A stretch of DNA of 64,000 nucleotides, taken from assembly GCF_000935025.1 (NCBI RefSeq), contig NZ_CP010836.1, forward strand, positions 1,240,001-1,304,000, given 5' to 3'. Both the position numbers and the translations under genes were made by a program. Positions 41,152 to 49,870 of the stretch are shown here, piece by piece; the first letter of the stretch is position 1; the number at the start of each line of letters is the position of its first letter. This stretch comes from Sphingomonas hengshuiensis. Its GTDB lineage: Bacteria; Pseudomonadota; Alphaproteobacteria; Sphingomonadales; Sphingomonadaceae. The notes beneath the pieces were generated by a model that was not told the origin of the DNA, searched no databases, and saw only the letters and a program-made list of their open reading frames with translations.

Positions 41152-44097
41152 ATGCACCATTCCATTCGAGTCTACGCCACAGCGCGGTTCCGTCTGGGCG
41201 CAAGCCTGGCAGCAATCACGGCAGTGATGGCGGCGGGCGCCGCCTCCGCCCAGCAGCAGGATGTGCCGGCTGCGACGCCGGTCGTCGAGCAGGCATACCC
41301 TTCGCAGGACGTCGCCGCGGACCAGACCCGCGACGAAACCGATGCGATCGTCGTCACCGGTTCGCGGCTCGCCCGGTCGGGCTTTACTGCGCCGACGCCG
41401 GTCACCGTGCTCGGCGCCGAGCAGATGGAGCGGCAGGGTGTCGCCAACGTCGCACAGGTGCTCGCCGAAATCCCGGCATTCCGCGCCCAAAGCTCGCCGA
41501 CGACCTCGGCGATCTTCGTGAGCAATCTGGGCGCCGCCACGGCCGATCTTCGCGGGCTGGGCGGCAACCGTACATTGGTGCTGGTCGACGGACGCCGCGT
41601 CGTGGCGTCGACGGTGTCGGGCGGCTCGTTCACGCCCGCCAACACCGTCGACCTCAATCTGGTCCCCGCCTCGCTGCTCGAGCGGGTCGAAGTGGTGACC
41701 GGGGGCGCATCGGCCGCCTATGGATCGGACGCCGTCGGGGGCGTGGTCAACCTGATCATCAACCGCAACCTGATCGGCCTGAAAGCCACCGCGCAATATG
41801 GCATCACCGAACGCGGCGACGGCGCCGAGTTCATGGGGTCGCTCGCCTATGGCACGCGCTTTGCCGGCGATCGCGGGCGGTTCATCATCGGCGCCGAATA
41901 TGTCGACAATCGCGGCACCGGCGACTGCTACACGCGCAAATGGTGTGCGGAGAGCTACAACACGGTCAGCAATCCGTTCCGCGCGGGCAGCACGACCGAG
42001 CGCGTGATCGCCGGCCAGGCGGCCACGCTGATCCTGCCCAATGCGCGCACCGCCACGGCATCGCTCAACGGCCTGGTGATCTCGGGCCCGCTGCGCGGCA
42101 CGTCGTTCAATGCCAATGGCACGACGTTCGCGCATAATTACGGCACCTATGGCGGGGCCGGCCTGTTCCAGAGCGGCGGCGGCGATTCGCAGCTGGCGTT
42201 CTACGAATATTTCCCCATCGCCGCGCCCGCCGAGCGCATCAACGTGTTCAGCAATCTCGATTACGAACTGGCCGACAATTTCAAGGTCTTTGCCCAGGGC
42301 TCCTACGGGCGCGTGCATGGCGAAGTGCAGGGGTCGGCACGTCGCGACATCTCGCCCGCCGGCGCCTATCAGATCCGGCGCGACAATGCCTTCCTGCCCG
42401 CATCGGTGGTCAGCCAGATGGTGACCGCTGGCGTGCAGACATTGGCGTTCGGCCGCATCTGGAACGATATCGGGCCGCAGCTGGGCGAGGTCACGCGCGA
42501 AACCTATCGCTTCGTCGGCGGCTTCGAATATGGCATCGGCGCGGGGCTGACGATCGACGGCTATTATCAATATGGCCGCACCGATTATTCGCAGCGCGGG
42601 TATAATACGACGGTCAATTCGCGGATGGGCTTCGCAGTCGATGCCGTGCGCGATGGATCGGGCAACATCGTGTGCCGGGCGACGCTGCCCGGCGCCAGCT
42701 TCAACGCCGCGGCTGCGGGCTGCGTACCGCTCAATCCGTTCGGCAATGGCGCCTCGTCGGCGGCGGCGCGCGATTATGTGACCGAAACGGTGATGCAGGA
42801 CACCGTCCTCGACCAGCATGTCGCCGCGCTGACGTTGCGCGGCAACCTGGTCGAGCTTTGGGCGGGGCCGATCGCCTTCGCCGTGGGCGGCGAATATCGC
42901 CGCGACGGGGTTTCGACGACGATCGACGCAATTTCAGCGGCGAACAACTTCTTCACGAGCCCGGGCGGCGGCATTGACGGCGGCACCCGCAGTCTTGACG
43001 TCAAGGAAGGCTTTGTCGAAGTCGCCATACCGCTCGCCCGCGACATGACCCTGCTGCGGAGCCTGGAATTGAACGGTGCGGCGCGCGTTACCGATTACAG
43101 CAACAGCGGCCAGGTCGAAACCTGGAAGGTCGGCGTCAATTGGGAACCGACCGATTTCCTGCGCTTCCGCGGCACGCGTTCGCGCGATATCCGGGCGCCG
43201 AACTTGTTCGAGCTGTTCACCTCGCCGCAAAACTCGTTCCAGACTGTCGATGATCCCCGGAATGGCGGTGCGCGGGTGCTGGTGCCGACCCTGCTACAGG
43301 GCAATGCGACGTTGCAGCCCGAAGTCGCCGATACCTGGACGGCGGGCGGCGTCATTACCGCGCGCATGGGCAGTGCGGGCACCTTCCGCGCCTCGCTCGA
43401 CTGGTTCGACATCAATCTGGCGGGGGCGATCAGCACGCTGGGCGCGCAGGTGATCGTCAATCGTTGCAACACCGGGGATACGGCGCTGTGCAGCCTCATC
43501 ACCCGTGACAGTGGCGGGACGCTGACGCGCATCCTGAACGCCAACCTCAACCTCAACACGCTGATCACGCGCGGATGGGATATCGAGGCGGACTATAATC
43601 TGCCGCTTGGCAACGGCAATTCGATCGGCATCCGCGCGCTCGCGACGGTGGTGAAGGATCTGATCACCGTCGATACCGCCGGCGTCGCGATCGATCGCGC
43701 CGGGCAGAACGGATCGGGCGTGTCGCAGCCATCGGGGCTTCCCGACTACACCATCAACGGCTTCCTTACCTATCAGGGCAACCCGTTCTCGGCGCAGCTC
43801 CAGCTCCGGCATATCTCGGGCGGGCGCTATTCGGTCACCAATATCGGCCCGGACGAGGAGGGCTACAGCCCGCTGCTGGCCAATTCGATCAGCAACAACC
43901 GCGTGCCGGCGGTCACCTATGTCAACCTGAACTTCCAGTTGAAGGTGAACCCCCAGTTCGAACTGTTTACCGTCGTGAACAACCTGCTGGACAAGGATCC
44001 CCCCAACAACCTGCCGTCCAGCTTCGGGCCGACCAACCCCGTGCTGTACGATGTGCTGGGCCGTTCGTATCGCGCGGGCGTCCGCCTGACGTTCTGA
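41152..44097 (+). CDS. TonB-dependent receptor, island copy 1
   Basis: 981 residues. Signal peptide (about 1-33, ending AAGAASAQ), TonB box-like DAIVVTGSRLA, then FTAPTPVTVLGAEQMERQG and a plug domain with DLRGLGGNRTLVLVDGRRV and SAAYGSDAVGGVVNLI. The barrel ends SYRAGVRLTF with the terminal Phe. GGAGGAAGG precedes the start. It is paralogous to the receptor at 59312 (shared FTAPTP and VVTGGASAAYGSDAV) but not to the one at 12707. As first gene of a long + strand operon with DUF3237, GMC, NTF2-like and ALDH genes, it probably imports the lignin-derived substrate across the outer membrane. Confidence 0.93.
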   Translation: MHHSIRVYATARFRLGASLAAITAVMAAGAASAQQQDVPAATPVVEQAYPSQDVAADQTRDETDAIVVTGSRLARSGFTAPTPVTVLGAEQMERQGVANVAQVLAEIPAFRAQSSPTTSAIFVSNLGAATADLRGLGGNRTLVLVDGRRVVASTVSGGSFTPANTVDLNLVPASLLERVEVVTGGASAAYGSDAVGGVVNLIINRNLIGLKATAQYGITERGDGAEFMGSLAYGTRFAGDRGRFIIGAEYVDNRGTGDCYTRKWCAESYNTVSNPFRAGSTTERVIAGQAATLILPNARTATASLNGLVISGPLRGTSFNANGTTFAHNYGTYGGAGLFQSGGGDSQLAFYEYFPIAAPAERINVFSNLDYELADNFKVFAQGSYGRVHGEVQGSARRDISPAGAYQIRRDNAFLPASVVSQMVTAGVQTLAFGRIWNDIGPQLGEVTRETYRFVGGFEYGIGAGLTIDGYYQYGRTDYSQRGYNTTVNSRMGFAVDAVRDGSGNIVCRATLPGASFNAAAAGCVPLNPFGNGASSAAARDYVTETVMQDTVLDQHVAALTLRGNLVELWAGPIAFAVGGEYRRDGVSTTIDAISAANNFFTSPGGGIDGGTRSLDVKEGFVEVAIPLARDMTLLRSLELNGAARVTDYSNSGQVETWKVGVNWEPTDFLRFRGTRSRDIRAPNLFELFTSPQNSFQTVDDPRNGGARVLVPTLLQGNATLQPEVADTWTAGGVITARMGSAGTFRASLDWFDINLAGAISTLGAQVIVNRCNTGDTALCSLITRDSGGTLTRILNANLNLNTLITRGWDIEADYNLPLGNGNSIGIRALATVVKDLITVDTAGVAIDRAGQNGSGVSQPSGLPDYTINGFLTYQGNPFSAQLQLRHISGGRYSVTNIGPDEEGYSPLLANSISNNRVPAVTYVNLNFQLKVNPQFELFTVVNNLLDKDPPNNLPSSFGPTNPVLYDVLGRSYRAGVRLTF

Positions 44098-44153
44098 ACC
44101 TGATGCCGGCCCTTCCTGCGCGAGGGGCCGGTGTCGCACGCCGGAGTTCTGGT

Positions 44154-44633
44154 TTGACCGACACCCCGCACCCGTTTCATCCGAATTTCGAATACGCGTT
44201 CACGATCGCGATCGAGCTGAGCAAGGCGACCTATATCGCGCCGTCGAACACCGGGCAGACGCGCGCCGCGATCTATGCGACGAGCGGGACCGTGGAGGGG
44301 AGGATCAACGGCATCGTCGTGCCGATGAGCGGGGGCGATTTCCCGCTGGTGCGCGCCGATGGCGTTCTCGATTTCGATGCGAAATATCTGCTCGAGCTCG
44401 ACGGCGATGCCCATGTGATGATCCACAACCGTGGCTATCGCTGGGGCAGCGAGGATGCGATGGAGCGCCTGCGCCGCAACGAGCCCGTCGGGAATGACGA
44501 ATATTATATGCGCGTGGCGCCGCGATTCGACGCGCCGGCTGGCCCGTACGAATGGCTGAACCGCTATGTCTTCGTCGGCGTCGCGGAGAAGCTGCCGGGA
44601 TCGAACCGCATCCATTATTTCCAGTTGATGTAG
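44154..44633 (+). CDS. DUF3237 protein (candidate decarboxylase), copy 3
   Basis: 159 residues. Core motifs SGGDFPLVRADGV, VMIHNRGYRWGS and YEWLNRYVFVGVA match copies 1 and 2. A TTG start at 44154 with GGAG upstream is preferred; the frame is open from an ATG at 44103 but that adds a basic non-homologous leader. A short hairpin (CCGGCCC/GGGCCGG) sits between the receptor gene and this one. Co-operonic with the GMC oxidoreductases. Confidence 0.75.
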   Translation: MTDTPHPFHPNFEYAFTIAIELSKATYIAPSNTGQTRAAIYATSGTVEGRINGIVVPMSGGDFPLVRADGVLDFDAKYLLELDGDAHVMIHNRGYRWGSEDAMERLRRNEPVGNDEYYMRVAPRFDAPAGPYEWLNRYVFVGVAEKLPGSNRIHYFQLM

Positions 44634-44685
44634 GCGTGGGGCGAACGCGACACTCCCGATTGCCCGTTGTTTCGGAGCCTGATGC

Positions 44686-46296
44686 GTGACGGATCGCTAT
44701 GACTATATCATCGTCGGTGCCGGCTCGTCCGGGTGCGTGCTTGCCGATCGTTTGTCCGCCGATCCCGCGAACCGGGTGCTGCTGATCGAGGCGGGGGGCT
44801 CCGAAAAGGGGCACCTGACCGAGATGCCGCTGGCGTGGTTCCGCGCGATGCTGTCGCCCGCGATCGGCTGGGGCTATATGTCCGAGCCTGAGCCGTACGC
44901 CGATAACCGGCGTATCCCGGTGCCGCGCGGCAAGGTGATCGGCGGGTCGGGCTCCATCAACGGGATGATGTATTCGCGCGGCGCCCCCGCCGATTACGAT
45001 CAATGGGCGCAGCTCGGCGCTAAGGGCTGGAGCTGGGCGGACGTGCTGCCCTATTTCCGCAAGTCGGAGGCCAATTGGCGCGGCGAGAGCGTGCATCATG
45101 GCGGCTCCGGCCCACTCACCGTCAATCGCAATGCGCCGCATCCGATCATCCATCCGGCGATCGTCGCGGCGGCGGGGCGGATGGGATTTGCCGAACTCGA
45201 CGACTTCCATGGCGATACGCAGGAGGGGTTCAGCAGCGTCGACATCACCACGCATCGCGGGCGGCGGGGCAGCAGCGCCGCGCGCTTCCTGCGCCCCGCA
45301 ATGGCGCGGCCCAACCTCACCGTCGTCGATCAGGCGCTGACGACGCGGGTGATCGTCGAGCAGGGTCGCGCAGTCGGCATCGCCTATGACCGCGAAGGCA
45401 CATCGCATGTCGCGCATGCGGATCGCGAGGTGATCCTGTCGGCGGGGACGTTCAACACGCCGCAATTGCTGCTGCTCTCGGGCATCGGCCCGGCGGAGGC
45501 GCTTCGCGATCTCGGCATCGCGGTTGTCCACGACCTCCCCGGAGTCGGCCAGAACCTCCAGGATCACGCCTCGATCCGGGGGCTGTACGAAGCCTCGGGG
45601 CCGATCACCTTCGACCGCGAATTGCGCCTCGACAAAATGGCGATCGCGGCGGCGCGCTGGCACCTGCTGGGCACCGGGCCGCTGACGCAGATGCCGATCG
45701 GCGCGCAGGGCTTCGTGCGCACCCGCGAAGGGCTCGAGCGCCCCGACCTCCAGATGCTCGTCAGTTCGGTGGCAATGGACGCGCAGGTATGGATGCCCGG
45801 CTGGCGCAAGCGGCGCGGCGATTATCTCGCCGTCGCCAGCGTGCTCCTGCACCCGGAGAGTACCGGCAGCGTCACGCTGCGCTCGCCCGATCCGCGCGAC
45901 AAACCCGCGATCCGCTTCAACCTGCTCGCGACCGAGGGCGATCGCGCGGCCTTTCGCCGCATCGTGCGCTTCGTCCGCACGCTGTTCGCTCAGCCCGAGG
46001 CGGCGGCGCTGGTCAAGGCGGAGGTCCAGCCCGGCGGCGCGGTACAGACCGATGCCGAGGTCGATGCATTCGTGCGCCAGGTCATCGGCACGGCGATGCA
46101 CCCGACCAGCACCTGCGCGATCGGCCCGGTGGTCGATCCCCAATTGCGTGTCCATGGCATCGCGGGGCTGCGCATCGCCGATTGCTCGGTGATGCCGGCG
46201 ATCGTCGGCGGCAATACCAATGCCCCCGCGATCATGATCGCGGAAAAGGCCGCCGACATGATCCTGGGCAAGATGCCGCTGGTGCGCGCCGCATGA
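44686..46296 (+). CDS. GMC-family FAD oxidoreductase, copy 1
   Basis: 536 residues. ADP-binding motif YDYIIVGAGSSGCVLADRLS at the N-terminus; GMC signature 1 around PRGKVIGGSGSINGMMYSRG; signature 2 in LSAGTFNTPQLLLLSGIGPA; catalytic His in HPTSTCAIG and Asn in GGNTNAPAIMIAEKAADMI. Oxidises a primary alcohol, passing electrons to O2 or a quinone/cytochrome. In Sphingobium SYK-6 two GMC enzymes (PhcC, PhcD) oxidise the side-chain alcohol of the phenylcoumaran dimer with opposite stereopreference; the tandem pair here invites that comparison. GTG start; stop overlaps the next start (ATGA). Confidence 0.9.
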   Translation: MTDRYDYIIVGAGSSGCVLADRLSADPANRVLLIEAGGSEKGHLTEMPLAWFRAMLSPAIGWGYMSEPEPYADNRRIPVPRGKVIGGSGSINGMMYSRGAPADYDQWAQLGAKGWSWADVLPYFRKSEANWRGESVHHGGSGPLTVNRNAPHPIIHPAIVAAAGRMGFAELDDFHGDTQEGFSSVDITTHRGRRGSSAARFLRPAMARPNLTVVDQALTTRVIVEQGRAVGIAYDREGTSHVAHADREVILSAGTFNTPQLLLLSGIGPAEALRDLGIAVVHDLPGVGQNLQDHASIRGLYEASGPITFDRELRLDKMAIAAARWHLLGTGPLTQMPIGAQGFVRTREGLERPDLQMLVSSVAMDAQVWMPGWRKRRGDYLAVASVLLHPESTGSVTLRSPDPRDKPAIRFNLLATEGDRAAFRRIVRFVRTLFAQPEAAALVKAEVQPGGAVQTDAEVDAFVRQVIGTAMHPTSTCAIGPVVDPQLRVHGIAGLRIADCSVMPAIVGGNTNAPAIMIAEKAADMILGKMPLVRAA

Positions 46297-47933
46297 GCTG
46301 GGATTATGTCATCGTCGGCGCAGGCTCGGCGGGATGCGTGCTGGCCGCGCGGCTGAGCGCCGATCCCGCGAACCGCGTGCTGCTGCTGGAGGCAGGGGGC
46401 ACGCACCGCAAATTCCTGCTGACGATGCCGCTGGGGTTCATGCGCGCGTTGATGCAGCCGCGCTATCGCTGGAGCTTCTGGTCGGAACCCGAGCCGCATC
46501 TGAACGGGCGGCGCATCTTCTTGCCGCGCGGGCGGGTGCTGGGCGGGTCGTCGTCGATCAATGGCCTGTTCTTCATGCGCGGGCACAGCCTCGATTTCGA
46601 CACATGGCGGCAAATGGGTTGCGAGGGCTGGGGCTTCTCGGACGTGCTGCCCTATTTCAAGCGGATGGAGACGAGCTGGCACGGCGCCGGGCCCTGGCAT
46701 GGCGGCGACGGCCCGATCTCGGTGGTGCCGGTCGCCACGCGCGGACGGCTGCATCGCGAGCTGATGGATACGGCGGTGGCGATGGGCCTGCCCACGACAG
46801 CCGATCTCCACGCCGAGGCCGAGGAGGGCTTCGCGCGCGGCGAGCTGACCATCGACGCACAGGGCCGCCGCGCCAGCACGGCGCGCGCCTATCTCGACCC
46901 CGCGCTAAAGCGCCCGAACCTCACCGTGATCACGGGCGCCGAGGCCAATCGCGTGGTCTTCGAGGGGCGCCGTGCGGTTGGCGTCGAGTATCTGCGCGAC
47001 GGGCAAGTTGAAACCGCCCGTGCCGAGCGCGAGGTCATCCTGTCGGGCGGCGCCTATAACTCGCCGCAGCTGCTGATGCTGTCGGGCGTCGGCCCCGCCG
47101 ACCAACTGGCCGAACACGGCATTCAGCCGGTGCATGTGCTCGAAGGCGTCGGTCGCAATCTTTCCGAACATCCCCGGGTGCCGGTGCATTTCCGGCTTAA
47201 GCAGCCGATCAGCTTCCTGAACGAGCTGCGCGCCGATCGCGCGGTGCGGTCGGTCGCGCGCTGGTGGCTGACGGGGAAGGGCGCCTTTGCCAGCCAGGTC
47301 AACAGCTGCAACATCATCCTGCGGACGCGACCCGAACTGGCGCAGCCCGACGTCCAGCTCTGGGCGAACCCGATCCGCATGGACGCGCATCTATGGTTTC
47401 CCGGCATCAAGCCCCGGCAGGAGGATCGGATCACCGCCGACGTGATCCTGCTGCATCCCAACAGCCGGGGGCGGTTGACGCTCAAATCCGCAGATCCGCG
47501 TGCGCATCCCGCGATCCTGCTCAACAATTTCGCCGAACCCGCCGATTTGCGCACCGCGCGCGACGGCATCCGGCTGGCGCGGCGCATCTATCGCAGCGGG
47601 CCGCAGGGCGCGATCACCGGCGACGAGCTGCTGCCCGGGGAGGATCGCCAGAGCGATGACGCGCTCGACGCGCATATCCGCGACCACGCCCAGGTTACCC
47701 AGCATCCGGTGGGCACCTGCGCGATGGGCAATCACCCGATGAGCGTGGTCGATCCGCAGCTGCGCGTCCACGGGATCGAGGGGCTGCGCGTCGTCGACGC
47801 CTCGATCATGCCGACGGTGCCAGGCGGCAATACCAACGCGCCCACGATCATGGTCGCGGAAAAGGCGAGCGACATGATCCTCGGCCTGGCCCCGCTGCCC
47901 CGCGAAGACCCGCGCGAAAGGAACGCCGCATGA
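46293..47933 (+). CDS. GMC-family FAD oxidoreductase, copy 2
   Basis: 546 residues, clearly paralogous to the preceding gene along its whole length: WDYVIVGAGSAGCVLAARLS, PRGRVLGGSSSINGLFFMRG, LSGGAYNSPQLLMLSGVGPA, and the catalytic HPVGTCAMG with GGNTNAPTIMVAEKASDMI. Its ATG overlaps the stop of copy 1, and its own stop overlaps the next start, so the three are translationally coupled. Retention of both copies suggests enantiomer or substrate specialisation rather than redundancy. Confidence 0.9.
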   Translation: MSWDYVIVGAGSAGCVLAARLSADPANRVLLLEAGGTHRKFLLTMPLGFMRALMQPRYRWSFWSEPEPHLNGRRIFLPRGRVLGGSSSINGLFFMRGHSLDFDTWRQMGCEGWGFSDVLPYFKRMETSWHGAGPWHGGDGPISVVPVATRGRLHRELMDTAVAMGLPTTADLHAEAEEGFARGELTIDAQGRRASTARAYLDPALKRPNLTVITGAEANRVVFEGRRAVGVEYLRDGQVETARAEREVILSGGAYNSPQLLMLSGVGPADQLAEHGIQPVHVLEGVGRNLSEHPRVPVHFRLKQPISFLNELRADRAVRSVARWWLTGKGAFASQVNSCNIILRTRPELAQPDVQLWANPIRMDAHLWFPGIKPRQEDRITADVILLHPNSRGRLTLKSADPRAHPAILLNNFAEPADLRTARDGIRLARRIYRSGPQGAITGDELLPGEDRQSDDALDAHIRDHAQVTQHPVGTCAMGNHPMSVVDPQLRVHGIEGLRVVDASIMPTVPGGNTNAPTIMVAEKASDMILGLAPLPREDPRERNAA

Positions 47934-48313
47934 CCAAGGAAGAGTGGGCCGAAAACTATATCGGCGCGTTCAATCGCGGCGATTTCGACGCCTTCACGGC
48001 CTTTTATGCCGAGGATGTCGTGCTGCAACTGGGGCAGAAGAAGACGCTCGTAGGCAAGCAGGCGATCCGCGATTTCTACACCGGCGTGTTCGCGAAGGTG
48101 CGCGAGACGCTGACGATCGAGAAGATCGTGCTCGACGAAACTGGGCTGGCGGCGATCGTCAGCACCGAGTTTCACGGGCTCGCCGACTGGCCCGACTTCA
48201 TCGCCGGTCCGCTGGTGAAGGGCCAGTCGATCTTCATCGAGAGCATCGTCGTCTACGACATCGGGCCGGACGGCAAATTCACCGCAATACGCAGCGCAAG
48301 ATCAAAGGGTTGA
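47930..48313 (+). CDS. NTF2/SnoaL-like protein, single domain
   Basis: 127 residues. YIGAFNRGDFDAFTAFYAED, GKQAIRDFYTGVFAKVRETL and DWPDFIAGPLVKGQSIFIES align with the second domain of the tandem protein at 37315. The NTF2-like fold forms a cone-shaped pocket used by many small cofactor-free enzymes. ATGA overlap with the GMC gene upstream and 5 nt to the ALDH gene downstream place it inside the catabolic operon. Confidence 0.82.
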   Translation: MTKEEWAENYIGAFNRGDFDAFTAFYAEDVVLQLGQKKTLVGKQAIRDFYTGVFAKVRETLTIEKIVLDETGLAAIVSTEFHGLADWPDFIAGPLVKGQSIFIESIVVYDIGPDGKFTAIRSARSKG

Positions 48314-48318
48314 TCGAC

Positions 48319-49824
48319 ATGAATGCACCTTATTCCAGCGAGACGCTCGCCTCCCTGCGCGACGACCATGCCGCACGTCCCCGGCGGCTGTTCATCGGCG
48401 GTGCGTTCGTCGAGGCCGCGTCGGGCGAGACGTTCGACGTCGTCGACCCCGCGACCGGCCAGGTCTTCGCGCACGCCGCATCGGGCACCAGCGAGGACGT
48501 CGATCGCGCGGTAAAGGCCGCGCGCGCAGCGTTCGAAGGCTGGGCCGCCACGCCCCCCGCCCAGCGCGCGCGCCTGCTCCACGCGCTTGCCGACCGGATC
48601 GAGGCGGCGGGCGAACGCATCGCGCTCACCGAAACCCTCGACAACGGAATGCCCTTCATGATGGCCAAGTTCGCCGGGGTGTTCGGCGCGGCGGAGGCGC
48701 TGCGCTATAATGCCGGCTGGGCGACCAAGCTCACCGGCGAGACGATGCAGATCTCGTGGCCGGGCGAGTGGCAGGCGATGAGCCTGCGCGAGCCGGTGGG
48801 GGTAGTCGGCGCGATCGTGCCCTGGAACTTCCCGTTCGTGATGGCGGTGAGCAAGATCGCAGCGGCGCTCGCCGCCGGGTGCACCGTCGTGCTCAAGCCC
48901 GCCGAACAGACCCCGCTCAGCGCCGCGCTGCTCGGCGAACTGATCGCCGATGCGGGCTTCCCCGCCGGGGTGGTCAATATCGTCACCGGTTTTGGCGAGA
49001 CCGCCGGCGCAGCGCTCGCCGCGCATCCCGGCGTCGACAAGATCAGCTTCACCGGATCGACATCGGTCGGCAAGGCGATCGTGCACGCGTCGACCGGCAA
49101 CCTCAAGCGCGTGACGCTCGAACTCGGCGGCAAGTCGCCGACGCTGATCTTCGCCGATGCCGATCTGCAAAAGGCGATTCCCGCCGCAGCGATGGGCATT
49201 TTCGGCAATGCCGGACAGGTCTGCGCCGCCGGATCGCGGCTGTATGTGCATGAGCGCGTCTATGACGAAGTGATCGCGGGCATTTCCGCACGCGCCCGCA
49301 CGCTGCGGGTGGGGGCCGGGCTCACGCCGGGAACCGAGATGGGGCCGCTGGTCAGCCAGGTCCAGCTCGACCGCGTCCTGGGCTATGTCGAAAGCGGTCG
49401 CGCGGACGGCGCGAGCGTCGATGTCGGCGGCGCGCGGATCACCGAGGGTGATCATGGCCATGGCTATTTCGTCCAGCCGACGGTGCTGTCGGGGACGGTA
49501 TCGGGGATGAAGGTCGTCGAGGAAGAGATTTTCGGCCCGGTGCTGTGCGCGATGCGGTTCGGCGACGACGATGTCGAGGCGATCGCGGCGTCGGCCAATG
49601 CGACCGACTATGGGCTGTCCTCGGCGGTGTGGACCCGCGATATCTCGATCGCGCTGAAGCTTGCGCGGCGGCTCAAGGCGGGGACGGTGCGGATCAATGG
49701 CGGCGGCGGGGTCGATCCCGCGATGCCGCTGGGCGGGTACAAGCAATCGGGCTGGGGCCGCGAGAATGGGCGCGCCGGGGTCGAGGCTTATACCGAGCTG
49801 AAGTCGGTGACGATCGGTCTGTAG
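48319..49824 (+). CDS. Aldehyde dehydrogenase, island copy 2
   Basis: 501 residues. AIVPWNFPFVMAVSKIAAAL, SFTGSTSVGKAIVHAS, LELGGKSPTLIFADAD (Glu) and GNAGQVCAAGSRLYV (Cys) are intact, and the C-terminal NGGGGVDPAMPLGGYKQSGW resembles betaine/phenylacetaldehyde-type ALDHs. The start at 48319 gives the family N-terminus; the frame is open further upstream through the NTF2 gene. Last gene of the receptor-DUF3237-GMC-GMC-NTF2-ALDH operon; it probably oxidises the aldehyde made by the GMC enzymes. Confidence 0.92.
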   Translation: MNAPYSSETLASLRDDHAARPRRLFIGGAFVEAASGETFDVVDPATGQVFAHAASGTSEDVDRAVKAARAAFEGWAATPPAQRARLLHALADRIEAAGERIALTETLDNGMPFMMAKFAGVFGAAEALRYNAGWATKLTGETMQISWPGEWQAMSLREPVGVVGAIVPWNFPFVMAVSKIAAALAAGCTVVLKPAEQTPLSAALLGELIADAGFPAGVVNIVTGFGETAGAALAAHPGVDKISFTGSTSVGKAIVHASTGNLKRVTLELGGKSPTLIFADADLQKAIPAAAMGIFGNAGQVCAAGSRLYVHERVYDEVIAGISARARTLRVGAGLTPGTEMGPLVSQVQLDRVLGYVESGRADGASVDVGGARITEGDHGHGYFVQPTVLSGTVSGMKVVEEEIFGPVLCAMRFGDDDVEAIAASANATDYGLSSAVWTRDISIALKLARRLKAGTVRINGGGGVDPAMPLGGYKQSGWGRENGRAGVEAYTELKSVTIGL

Positions 49825-49870
49825 CGGCGCGCGGCGCGGGTTGGATTTCCAGCCCGCGACCGTTTAGGCT

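Noticed and set aside
47944..48318. N-terminal extension of the ALDH gene through the NTF2-like gene
   Set aside because: The extension is Arg-rich shadow of the NTF2-like gene at 47930; the ALDH family N-terminus begins at 48319.
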